The notes beneath the pieces are model-generated. The model searched no databases, was not told where the DNA came from, and saw only the letters and a program-made list of their open reading frames with translations. Made by a program: the position numbers and the translations under genes. Of a stretch of DNA of 64,000 nucleotides, positions 57,636 through 64,000 are shown one piece after another. The DNA comes from Pseudomonas fluorescens (GTDB lineage: Bacteria; Pseudomonadota; Gammaproteobacteria; Pseudomonadales; Pseudomonadaceae), in contig NZ_CABVIY010000002.1 in the NCBI RefSeq assembly GCF_902498195.1, positions 1,054,001-1,118,000 of the forward strand, in the 5' to 3' direction. The stretch's first letter is position 1. Every line of letters begins with the position of its first letter.

Positions 57636-59174
57636 TCAGTGGCTGACGTTGTCGACGGCGATGGTTTCACCGCTGACGTCGGCATAGTGGGGTTGGCGCT
57701 TGGCGATGATCAGGTAGAGCATCCCGGCAATGCCGGCGCCAATCAGCCAGGAGAACGGCGATACCAGATGGAAGCCGGGCACCAGCGCCAGGACGATGGC
57801 GATCAGGGCGGCGGGAATGAACGCCGCCACGGCGCGCAGATTGACCCCGCGGCTGTAGTAATAGGCACCGTCCGGGTCTTCGCTGTACAACTGCGGCACG
57901 TTGACCTGGCCTTTTCGTACCAGCCAGTAGTCGACCATGATCACGCCATACAACGGGCCGAGCAGGGCGCCGAGGCCGGAGAGGAAGTACACGATCACCA
58001 GCGGGCTGTTGTAGAGGTTCCACGGCAGGATCAGCACGGCGATGGTCGCGCTGATCAGGCCGGCGCGGCGGAAGGTCAGGTACTTGGGTGCGAGGTTGCT
58101 GAGCACGAAGGCCGGGGCGACGAAATTGGCCATGATGTTCACCGCCACGGTGACGATCAGGAACGCCAGGCAACCGAGCACCAGGAAGAAGGTGTTGGGG
58201 ATCGAGGCGATAATTTCCGTAGGACTTTCAATAATGTGGCCATTGATCTGGAATTGCGCGCCGCACAGCAGGACGGTGATCGCCGCGAACACCAGGATGT
58301 TGACCGGCAGGCCCCAGAAATTGCCGACCTTGATGGTCTTGCGGCACGGCGAGGATCGGGCGAAATCGCAGAAGTTAAGGATCAGCGTGCCGTAGATCGC
58401 CAGCCACAATGCGCCGCCGGCAAAGATGTTGCGCCACATCTCAGCGCCGGTCAGCGGCTCGCGAATCGACCAGGCGATGGTCGCGTTGGCCTGGAAGTAC
58501 ATCCACCCGGCGAGCGCGGCGACGGTCAGCAGGATCACCGGCCCGGCGAACGCTTCGTAGCGGCGCACCATCTCCATGCCGTAGGCGAGGATCACCAGTT
58601 GCACGAACCAGATCGCCACGAAACACACCCAGCCCAGGGTCGACAGACCGAGGATCGAGTTGTGGTCATAGTCGGCGAATCCGGGATGGACCGCAGTCAG
58701 CAGGACCCGAAAGACCACCGAGGCCAGGTACGTCTGAATCCCGAACCAGGCGATGGCGATGACGGCACGAATCAGTGCAGGAATCTGCGCGCCGTGGATG
58801 CCGAAACTGATGCGGCTGATAACCGGAAACGGCACACCGGTCTTCTGTCCCATGTAGCCGGACAAATTCATGAAGCAATACACCAGCGCCGCGCCGATCC
58901 CCAGTGACAGCAGAATCTGCCAGCCACCCAGGCCCAGGGCGTACAGGCCAATGGCGAACGAGTAGTTGGCAATGTTGTGAACGTCGTTGGTCCACAGGGC
59001 GAAGATGCTGTATTTGCCCCAGCGTCGGCCTTCGGCCTTGGTCGGCGCCAGGTCCTTGTTGTGCAGGCGGGGGCTGAGGACCACGGGGCATTGCAGGGGT
59101 TGATCACCGGTGGTGTGAGTGGGAGAGGAGGGCAGATCCAGCGCAATGTTGTTATTGGAGAGGCTTGTACGCAT
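57636..59174 (-). CDS. NCS1 family nucleobase/allantoin/hydantoin transporter
   Basis: A 512-residue transporter with 12 TM helices of the nucleobase-cation-symport-1 family. Diagnostic parts are the cytoplasmic start (NKDLAPTKAEGRRWGKYSIF, then ALWTNDVHNIANYSFAIGLY), YMGQKTGVPFPVISRISFGI in TM3 and the DFARSSPCRKTIKVGNFWGL loop. Family members carry allantoin, hydantoins, uracil or cytosine with Na+ or H+. The adjacent racemase-like gene favours a hydantoin- or allantoin-type substrate. No hydrolase for these is in the window. Confidence 0.9.
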   Translation of the reverse strand: MRTSLSNNNIALDLPSSPTHTTGDQPLQCPVVLSPRLHNKDLAPTKAEGRRWGKYSIFALWTNDVHNIANYSFAIGLYALGLGGWQILLSLGIGAALVYCFMNLSGYMGQKTGVPFPVISRISFGIHGAQIPALIRAVIAIAWFGIQTYLASVVFRVLLTAVHPGFADYDHNSILGLSTLGWVCFVAIWFVQLVILAYGMEMVRRYEAFAGPVILLTVAALAGWMYFQANATIAWSIREPLTGAEMWRNIFAGGALWLAIYGTLILNFCDFARSSPCRKTIKVGNFWGLPVNILVFAAITVLLCGAQFQINGHIIESPTEIIASIPNTFFLVLGCLAFLIVTVAVNIMANFVAPAFVLSNLAPKYLTFRRAGLISATIAVLILPWNLYNSPLVIVYFLSGLGALLGPLYGVIMVDYWLVRKGQVNVPQLYSEDPDGAYYYSRGVNLRAVAAFIPAALIAIVLALVPGFHLVSPFSWLIGAGIAGMLYLIIAKRQPHYADVSGETIAVDNVSH

Positions 59175-59631
59175 TCCGGCAGGCTCCTGATGCTCGACGC
59201 CGCGGTGACTGTGCTTGAGCGTGGGCTCGGCAATCTTCGTCGCGGGTGGCGAATATCATTGGTTACGGGGCATCTGCAGCCTGTACGGGATAGGGCGCTT
59301 CAGGCTTGCGGATCTAAAGTGTTTTTATGTTTTGAGGTGATTGTATACAAAACATGTATGCACTAAAGCGAGATCTGTGCCAGTCCTGGATCTATGGAAT
59401 TTGCGGCTGATTTCGTTTTGTTATCAACGGGCGTTAAACCGCTGAAAAGCGGGCGTTATAACTTGACCGATCGAGCAGGTATTTATTTTGCGGGCGAATT
59501 TTCAGAAGGGCCTGGCGCAGCTGGTGTGGCAGGGGAATGTAACTTTTTGGGGCGGGGAAACAAAAAGTGCACACACAAATGGCACTGATGGTGACAGTCG
59601 TGTGTACACATTTATGGGGTTGTGCAGATCA
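59175..59631. other. intergenic region upstream of the NCS1 permease
   Basis: This stretch of about 460 bases is more AT-rich than its surroundings. It holds the putative operator at 59341 and a further perfect palindrome TGTGTACACA at 59601-59610. A 64-codon frame at 59394-59588 (start MEFAADFVLLSTGVKP) vaguely recalls a flavoprotein segment, but codon use is not typical of the genome and I do not call a gene. Confidence 0.45.
59341..59362. promoter_or_regulatory. putative GntR/FadR-type operator upstream of the NCS1 permease
   Basis: The perfect palindrome TTGTATACAA (59341-59350) is followed by ATGTATGCA (59354-59362), about 167 bases upstream of the permease start. Such TGTATACA boxes are typical of GntR-family regulators of transport and catabolism. 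The regulator gene is not in this window. Confidence 0.4.
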
Positions 59632-59725
59632 AATGTGGGAGCGGGCTTGCTCGTGAAAGCGCTGTGTCAGTCGATACATTTGTTGACTGATCCACCGCAT
59701 TCGCGAGCAAGCCCGCTCCCACAGG
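59632..59725. repeat. REP inverted repeat, family A
   Basis: ATGTGGGAGCGGGCTTGCTC (one unit with a G-to-T variant as TCGTGAA) and the inverted CGCGAGCAAGCCCGCTCCCA, just after the cysH stop. Confidence 0.88.
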
Positions 59726-59745
59726 GCATATCGCAAGGCTCTGGA

Positions 59746-60480
59746 TCAGGCCTTGCTGATGATGTTCCCCGCGTGCAACCCGCATTCTTTCTGCGTGGCT
59801 TCTTCCCACCACCAGCGGCCTTCACGCTCGTGCTGGTTCGGCAGAACCGGGCGGGTGCAGGGTTCGCAGCCGATGCTGATGAAACCGCGCTCATGCAGGC
59901 TGTTGTACGGCAGCTCCAGCATGCGGATGTAACCCCAGATCTCTTCGCTGGTCATCTGCGCCAGCGGGTTGAACTTGTACAGGGTGCGTTCCGGGGTGGA
60001 GAACGCGGTGTCGATCTCCATCACCGCCACGGCGCTGCGGGTACCGGGGCTTTGGTCGCGACGCTGGCCAGTGGCCCAGGCCTTTACGCCGGACAGTTTG
60101 CGGCGCAACGGCTCGATCTTGCGGATGCCGCAGCATTCGCCATGGCCGTCCTTGTAGAAACTGAACAGGCCCTTTTCCTTCACGAACGGTTCAAGTTTCG
60201 TGTAGTCCGGCGACACCAGTTCGATGTCGATCTTGTAGTGCTCGCGCACCTGATCGATGAAACGGTAGGTCTCGGGATGCAGGCGACCGGTGTCGAGGCT
60301 GAACACTTTGACGTTCTTGTTCAGCTTCCAGGCCATGTCCACCAGCACCACGTCCTCGGCGCCGCTGAAAGAGATCCACAGTTCATCGCCGAACTCGGCG
60401 AACGCGAGTTTGAGGATGTCCTGGGCGGATTTGTTGGCATAGGTCGTGGCGAGTTCCACGACGTCGAACGTTGGGCTCAT
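59746..60480 (-). CDS. cysH: adenylyl-sulfate (APS) reductase
   Basis: A 244-residue CysH-family reductase that makes sulfite in assimilatory sulfate reduction. It carries both cysteine pairs that hold a [4Fe-4S] cluster, Cys116-Cys117 (HGECCGIRK) and Cys205-Cys208 (GCEPCTRP), so by family rule it should reduce APS rather than PAPS. The catalytic Cys233 lies in KECGLH, and the P-loop-like [15 protein letters not shown] binds substrate. It is divergent from thrH with a 163-base spacer. Confidence 0.95.
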   Translation of the reverse strand: MSPTFDVVELATTYANKSAQDILKLAFAEFGDELWISFSGAEDVVLVDMAWKLNKNVKVFSLDTGRLHPETYRFIDQVREHYKIDIELVSPDYTKLEPFVKEKGLFSFYKDGHGECCGIRKIEPLRRKLSGVKAWATGQRRDQSPGTRSAVAVMEIDTAFSTPERTLYKFNPLAQMTSEEIWGYIRMLELPYNSLHERGFISIGCEPCTRPVLPNQHEREGRWWWEEATQKECGLHAGNIISKA

Positions 60481-60643
60481 CAGGGCGGCTTCCTACAGGT
60501 CGGTGGCGCTGGGCGCTCTATATGGCGCCAATCTTAACAAAAAGCTGCACCGGCCGGGGCGTCCTCTGCGTTGCGCGGTGGGGGTGGAGTCGCTAGAGTT
60601 CGGGCTCGCTCGACTCAATAAACAATACCAATGGGAGTGTCTT

Positions 60644-61261
60644 GTGGAAATTGCCTGTCTGGATCTTGAAGGTGTGCTGGTCCCGGAAATCTGGATCGCG
60701 TTTGCCGAAAAAACCGGGATCGAATCCCTCAGGGCCACCACCCGGGACATCCCCGACTACGACGTGTTGATGAAGCAGCGCCTGCGGATTCTCGACGAAC
60801 ACGGGCTGAAACTTGCCGATATCCAGGAAGTGATCGCCACGCTCAAGCCGCTGGACGGCGCCATCGAGTTCGTCGACTGGCTGCGCGAGCGCTTCCAGGT
60901 GGTGATTCTCTCGGACACCTTCTACGAGTTCTCCCAGCCGCTGATGCGTCAGCTGGGCTTCCCGACCTTGCTGTGCCATCGTCTGATTACCGACGATACC
61001 GGGCGGGTAACGGGCTATCAGTTGCGTCAGAAAGATCCCAAGCGTCAGTCGGTGCTGGCGTTAAAGAGCCTCTACTACCGGGTGATCGCGGCAGGGGATT
61101 CCTACAACGACACCACGATGCTGGGCGAGGCGGATGCGGGGATTCTGTTCCACGCGCCCGACAACGTGATTCGCGAGTTCCCGCAGTTCCCGGCGGTGCA
61201 TACGTTTGAGGCGTTGAAGCAGGAATTCATCAAGGCTTCCAACCGTACCTTGAGCCTGTAA
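60644..61261 (+). CDS. thrH: phosphoserine phosphatase / homoserine phosphotransferase ThrH
   Basis: A 205-residue HAD-superfamily enzyme matching Pseudomonas ThrH: motif I CLDLEGVLVPEIWIAFAEKT (Asp nucleophile), motif II VILSDTFYEFSQPLMRQLGF, the Lys in QKDPKRQSV, and motif IV AAGDSYNDTTMLGEADAGI. ThrH dephosphorylates phosphoserine and can pass the phosphate to homoserine. GTG at 60644 gives the family N-terminus (VEIACLDLEG) and length; the long upstream frame runs through the spacer and is not credible. GGGAGTGTCTT precedes the start. Confidence 0.94.
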   Translation: MEIACLDLEGVLVPEIWIAFAEKTGIESLRATTRDIPDYDVLMKQRLRILDEHGLKLADIQEVIATLKPLDGAIEFVDWLRERFQVVILSDTFYEFSQPLMRQLGFPTLLCHRLITDDTGRVTGYQLRQKDPKRQSVLALKSLYYRVIAAGDSYNDTTMLGEADAGILFHAPDNVIREFPQFPAVHTFEALKQEFIKASNRTLSL

Positions 61262-61271
61262 ACCCGATCCT

Positions 61272-61353
61272 TGTAGGAGCTGCCGCAGGCTGCGATCTTT
61301 TGATCTTGAACATCAAAAGATCGCAGCCTCGTTGCACTCGACAGCTCCTACAG
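61272..61353. repeat. REP inverted repeat, family B
   Basis: TTGTAGGAGCTGCCGCAGGC followed by TGCGATC is mirrored by GATCGCAGCCTCG and ACAGCTCCTACA, between the convergent thrH and pabB genes. The two arms differ in the middle (CCGCAGG versus CGAGTGCA), so they come from two sub-variants. Confidence 0.88.
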
Positions 61354-61369
61354 GGGGCAAGTTCGGCGG

Positions 61370-62713
61370 TTACAGGAGCTGCAATGTATCGAGCAGCACC
61401 TTCACCTTGGTGATCGATTCCTGATACTCGGCCTGCCACTGCGAGTCCGCAACGATTCCGCCGCCGCCCCAGCAACACACCTGCCCGTCCTTGACCAGCA
61501 AGCTGCGAATGGCGATGGAGCTGTCCATCTCGCCGCGCACGTCCAGGTACAACAACGAACCGCAATACAGCCCGCGTCGGGTCGGCTCCAGTTCGTCGAT
61601 GATCTGCATCGCGCGAATCTTCGGTGCGCCGGTGATCGAGCCCCCCGGGAAACTGCCCGCGATCAGGTCCAGCGCATCGCGATCATCCGCCAGTTCACCG
61701 GTCACGCTGCTCACCAGATGATGCACGTTGGGGTAGCTTTCCAGGCTGAACAATTCCGGGACACTGACCGAACCGGTGCGGCAGGTGCGGCCGAGGTCGT
61801 TGCGCAGCAGGTCGACGATCATCAGGTTTTCCGCGCGATCCTTGGGGCTGGCCAGCAGTTCGGCGGCGTTGGCGGCATCTTCGGCGGGGGTCAGGCCGCG
61901 AGGGCGCGTGCCTTTGATCGGGCGGGTTTCTACATGACGCTCACTGACTTTGACAAAGCGCTCCGGTGACAGGCTCAGCACGGCGCCCCCGTCGGGCAGG
62001 CTCTGGAAGCCGGAAAACGGCGTCGGGCACGCCAGCCGCAAGGCGCAATACGCGGCCCAGGGATCACCCTGGCACGGCGCGCGGAAACGCTGGGCGAAAT
62101 TGACCTGATAGCAGTCACCGGCCTGGATGTATTGCTGAATGCGCTCGATCGCCTGTTGGTACTGATCAGCGCTCAGATCGGCCTGCATGGGCGCTTGCAG
62201 CTTGAACGGCGCCAGCGCTTGAGCGGCGGGCCGGCTGAACAGCTGGATCAGGCGCTGGCGCTCGGTGTCGGCCAGCGTCGGGTGAAACACCAGTTGGCTG
62301 GTGGCCTGGTGGTGATCGTTGATCAGCGCCCAGTCGTACAGACCGAATCGCGCATCCGGCAGTTGCAGATCGTCCAGGGCCTGGCTTGGCAGGTGTTCCA
62401 GGTGGCGACCGAAGTCGTAGCTCAGGTAGCCGATCAAGCCGCCAACGAATGGCAATTCATACGGTGCCGGCAGGGAGGCTTCGCCAAGTTTCGTCAGGTT
62501 ATCGCGCAGGCGTTGCAGGAAATCGCCACCGCTTTCGTCAGGCGCCACCGTCAGTTCTGCCAGCGGCCAGGCACTGAGCAGGTCAAACCGCCCGCGCCCG
62601 GCGCTGGGGCGGCCACTGTCGAGCAGCACGGCACCGGGGGCATGGCGAATGGCCGCGAAGTAGTCGGCGGGGTTGGGGCGATAGGGTAGCGGGTGTACGG
62701 AACAGGTCAGCAT
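61370..62713 (-). CDS. pabB: aminodeoxychorismate synthase component I
   Basis: A 447-residue chorismate-utilising enzyme that makes 4-amino-4-deoxychorismate for folate with a PabA glutaminase. The C-terminal domain has QAGDCYQVNFAQRFRAPCQG, TRPIKGTRPRG, SPKDRAENLMIVDLLRNDLG and the end motif FPGGSITGAPKIRAMQIIDE; the G-P-A-K-type region PGGSITGAPK and the KGT(R)PRG pattern support PabB over TrpE. The N-terminal half (SYDFGRHLEHLPSQALDDLQ) is also PabB-like. ATG at 62713 (MLTCSVHPLPYRPNPADYFA). Confidence 0.93.
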   Translation of the reverse strand: MLTCSVHPLPYRPNPADYFAAIRHAPGAVLLDSGRPSAGRGRFDLLSAWPLAELTVAPDESGGDFLQRLRDNLTKLGEASLPAPYELPFVGGLIGYLSYDFGRHLEHLPSQALDDLQLPDARFGLYDWALINDHHQATSQLVFHPTLADTERQRLIQLFSRPAAQALAPFKLQAPMQADLSADQYQQAIERIQQYIQAGDCYQVNFAQRFRAPCQGDPWAAYCALRLACPTPFSGFQSLPDGGAVLSLSPERFVKVSERHVETRPIKGTRPRGLTPAEDAANAAELLASPKDRAENLMIVDLLRNDLGRTCRTGSVSVPELFSLESYPNVHHLVSSVTGELADDRDALDLIAGSFPGGSITGAPKIRAMQIIDELEPTRRGLYCGSLLYLDVRGEMDSSIAIRSLLVKDGQVCCWGGGGIVADSQWQAEYQESITKVKVLLDTLQLL

Positions 62714-62792
62714 GGGCGGGTTGGATCAGCCATCGAGGCGGGGTGGGGATTGTAGTCCCCTGCGGGATTTGGTCCTAGAGGGGATTGATGTC

Positions 62793-62895
62793 CTGTAGGA
62801 GCGAGCCTGCTCGCGAAAAACGCCGGAACAGCGCGGGCATTCAGACTACCCGCGTAATCGTTGGCGACCATCGCGAGCAGGCTCGCTCCTACAGG
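62793..62895. repeat. REP inverted repeat, family C
   Basis: CTGTAGGAGCGAGCCTGCTC and inverted GAGCAGGCTCGCTCCTACAG around a 60-base centre, between the ligase-like gene end and pabB. Confidence 0.9.
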
Positions 62896-62904
62896 GGAAG
62901 GGTA

Positions 62905-63891
62905 TCAGCCTTCAACCGGCGGAATATGCCCGAACATCTCTTGCACAAACGCCACCCGTTCCTCGACGGTTTCGCTCTCACCGCGTGCCTTCAACGCTTC
63001 CAGCCGTGCCTCGACCGCATGGGTGCGCAGGGTCAGGCCGCAATCGTTGGCAATCTGGATATTCAGGCCCGGCCGGGCATTGAGCTCAAGGATCAGCGGG
63101 CCTTTTTCCTGGTCGAGCACCATGTCGACACCGATGTAACCCAGGCCGCACAGCTCATAGCAACCGGCGGCGAGTTTCATGAAGCCGTCCCAGTAGGGCA
63201 GTTGCACGCCGTCCACTGCGTTGGTGGTGTCCGGGTGTTTGGTGATGATGTTGTTCAGCCAGGTGCCGCGCAGGGTCAGGCCGGTCGCCAGGTCCACACC
63301 GACGCCGATGGCGCCCTGGTGCAGGTTGGCCTTGCCGCCGGACTGGCGGGTCGGCAAGCGCAGCATGGCCATGACCGGATAACCCATCAGCACGATGATG
63401 CGGATGTCCGGCACGCCTTCGTAGCTGATGCTCTTGAAGATCTGGTCCGGGATCACCCGGTATTCGATCAGCGCCCGGTCGCGATGCCCGCCGAGGGAAT
63501 ACAGGCCGGTGAGGATGCTGGAGATGTGATGCTCAAGCTCTTCGTGGGCAATGATCTTGCCCGACACCGTGCGATAGCGCCCCTCGAAACGGTCGGCAAC
63601 CACAATGATGCCGTCGCCGCCAGCGCCTTGGGCAGGCTTGATCACAAAGTCAGTGCGGCCATTGATGATCTCGCCGAGCTTGTCGATTTCCTTCTCGGTG
63701 GAGATCACGCCATACAGTTCCGGCACATGGATGCCGGCCTTGATCGCGCGTTCCTTGGTGATGATCTTGTCATCGACAATCGGGTACAGGCTGCGCTTGT
63801 TGTACTTGAGCACGTAGTCCGCGTTGCGCCGATTGATGCCCATGATGCCCCGGGCTTCCAGGGCCTTCCAGGTCTTCCAGAAGCCGAACAT
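62905..63891 (-). CDS. alpha-L-glutamate ligase-like ATP-grasp protein
   Basis: A 328-residue ATP-grasp enzyme related to RimK: VLKYNKRSLYPIVDDKIITK (start of the grasp), the nucleotide loop DFVIKPAQGAGGDGIIVVAD, and the metal site YIGVDMVLDQEKGPLILELN with LNARPGLNIQIAN. It would form amide bonds between a carboxylate and an amino acid. ATG at 63891 gives MFGFWKTWKALEARGIMGIN; the preceding in-frame TTG is not needed. It follows, by six bases, a transglutaminase-like membrane protein gene. The pair (often with a RimK-linked protease-like gene) is conserved in Pseudomonas; product not established here. Confidence 0.88.
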   Translation of the reverse strand: MFGFWKTWKALEARGIMGINRRNADYVLKYNKRSLYPIVDDKIITKERAIKAGIHVPELYGVISTEKEIDKLGEIINGRTDFVIKPAQGAGGDGIIVVADRFEGRYRTVSGKIIAHEELEHHISSILTGLYSLGGHRDRALIEYRVIPDQIFKSISYEGVPDIRIIVLMGYPVMAMLRLPTRQSGGKANLHQGAIGVGVDLATGLTLRGTWLNNIITKHPDTTNAVDGVQLPYWDGFMKLAAGCYELCGLGYIGVDMVLDQEKGPLILELNARPGLNIQIANDCGLTLRTHAVEARLEALKARGESETVEERVAFVQEMFGHIPPVEG

Positions 63892-63897
63892 CAAGCG

Positions 63898-64000
63898 TCA
63901 GCCTTTTTCAGGAAGGCCTTGAAACGCACCAGTTCGGTCAGGCGGTAACCGCGATAACGCCCCATCGCCAGCATGAAGCCCACCAGGATCAGCAGGATCG
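63898..64000 (-). CDS. inactive transglutaminase-like membrane protein (C-terminal end)
   Basis: Only the last 34 codons are inside the window. They read ILLILVGFMLAMGRYRGYRL followed by TELVRFKAFLKKADA and a TGA: the end of a last TM helix plus a basic tail. This fits the seven-TM, inactive-transglutaminase-domain protein that precedes the glutamate-ligase-like gene in pseudomonads; the call depends mostly on that context. Confidence 0.65.
   Translation of the reverse strand, partial: DPADPGGLHAGDGALSRLPPDRTGAFQGLPEKG

Noticed and set aside
59394..59588. Small gene resembling a flavoprotein fragment (VLLSTGVKP, YFAGEFSEGPGAAGVAG)
   Set aside because: Short, no continuation in any frame, codon use unlike the genome; similarity may be chance. 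A protein search of this interval could reopen it.

Overview
The window is a chromosomal segment of a fluorescent Pseudomonas, most likely the P. fluorescens species complex. This rests on four things: the conserved order mtaD-mtnA-gyrA-serC-pheA-hisC-tyrA/aroA-cmk-rpsA-ihfB, which I recall as the P. aeruginosa PA3170-PA3161 order; the ihfB-to-wbpM placement of the O-antigen locus; GC-rich codon use outside that locus; and many REP-type inverted repeats of the kind typical of this group. No tRNA, rRNA, IS element, prophage or CRISPR array is visible.

Region 1 (1-13 kb) is core metabolism. It holds methylthioadenosine salvage (mtaD, mtnA), DNA gyrase A, and a tight run of aromatic, serine and histidine biosynthesis genes (serC, pheA, hisC, a tyrA-aroA fusion) leading into cmk and rpsA. 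Many junctions overlap by 1-8 bases.

Region 2 (13-29.8 kb) is the O-specific antigen locus, bounded by ihfB/lapA on the left and wbpM/comEA-like on the right. Its interior is clearly more AT-rich than its flanks and reads as an exchangeable cassette. It encodes rfbB, a decayed rfbD remnant, wzz, rfbA, a hexapeptide acyltransferase, a WecE-type aminotransferase, a Wzx flippase, two glycosyltransferases, an EpsG/Wzy-like polymerase, two SDR sugar enzymes, WbpL and WbpM. I infer an O-unit that begins with a 2-acetamido-2,6-dideoxyhexose (QuiNAc or FucNAc) and contains an N-acylated 4-amino-4,6-dideoxygalactose (Fuc4N), the sugar known from enterobacterial common antigen. An intact rfbD lies alone 20 kb away (34.9-35.7 kb).

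Region 3 (30-44 kb) holds an SDR-FabF-TetR group, a putative ethanolamine permease, and the complete potassium-transport operon kdpFABC with its sensor and regulator kdpDE. REP elements are inserted at two junctions inside the kdp operon.

Region 4 (44-64 kb) is mixed: a patatin-like phospholipase, small lipoproteins, a CHAD protein, a thioesterase, a chemoreceptor, TatD, an MltF-like transglycosylase, DoxX, a cluster of three small envelope or acidic proteins, a HAD phosphatase, an SDR/LysR divergent pair, a hydantoin-racemase-like/NCS1-permease pair, cysH, thrH, pabB and the start of a glutamate-ligase/transglutaminase-like operon.

The most notable observations are these. (i) The O-antigen locus carries an ECA-like Fuc4N module plus a fossil of rhamnose synthesis. 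(ii) Three small genes at 52.9-54.0 kb share promoter-like elements of identical geometry (GAACG[T/C], 16 bases, TC[A/G]AA), resembling AlgU/RpoE promoters. (iii) The hydantoin-racemase-like protein lacks the first of the two catalytic cysteines. (iv) Three distinct REP families occupy fifteen sites.
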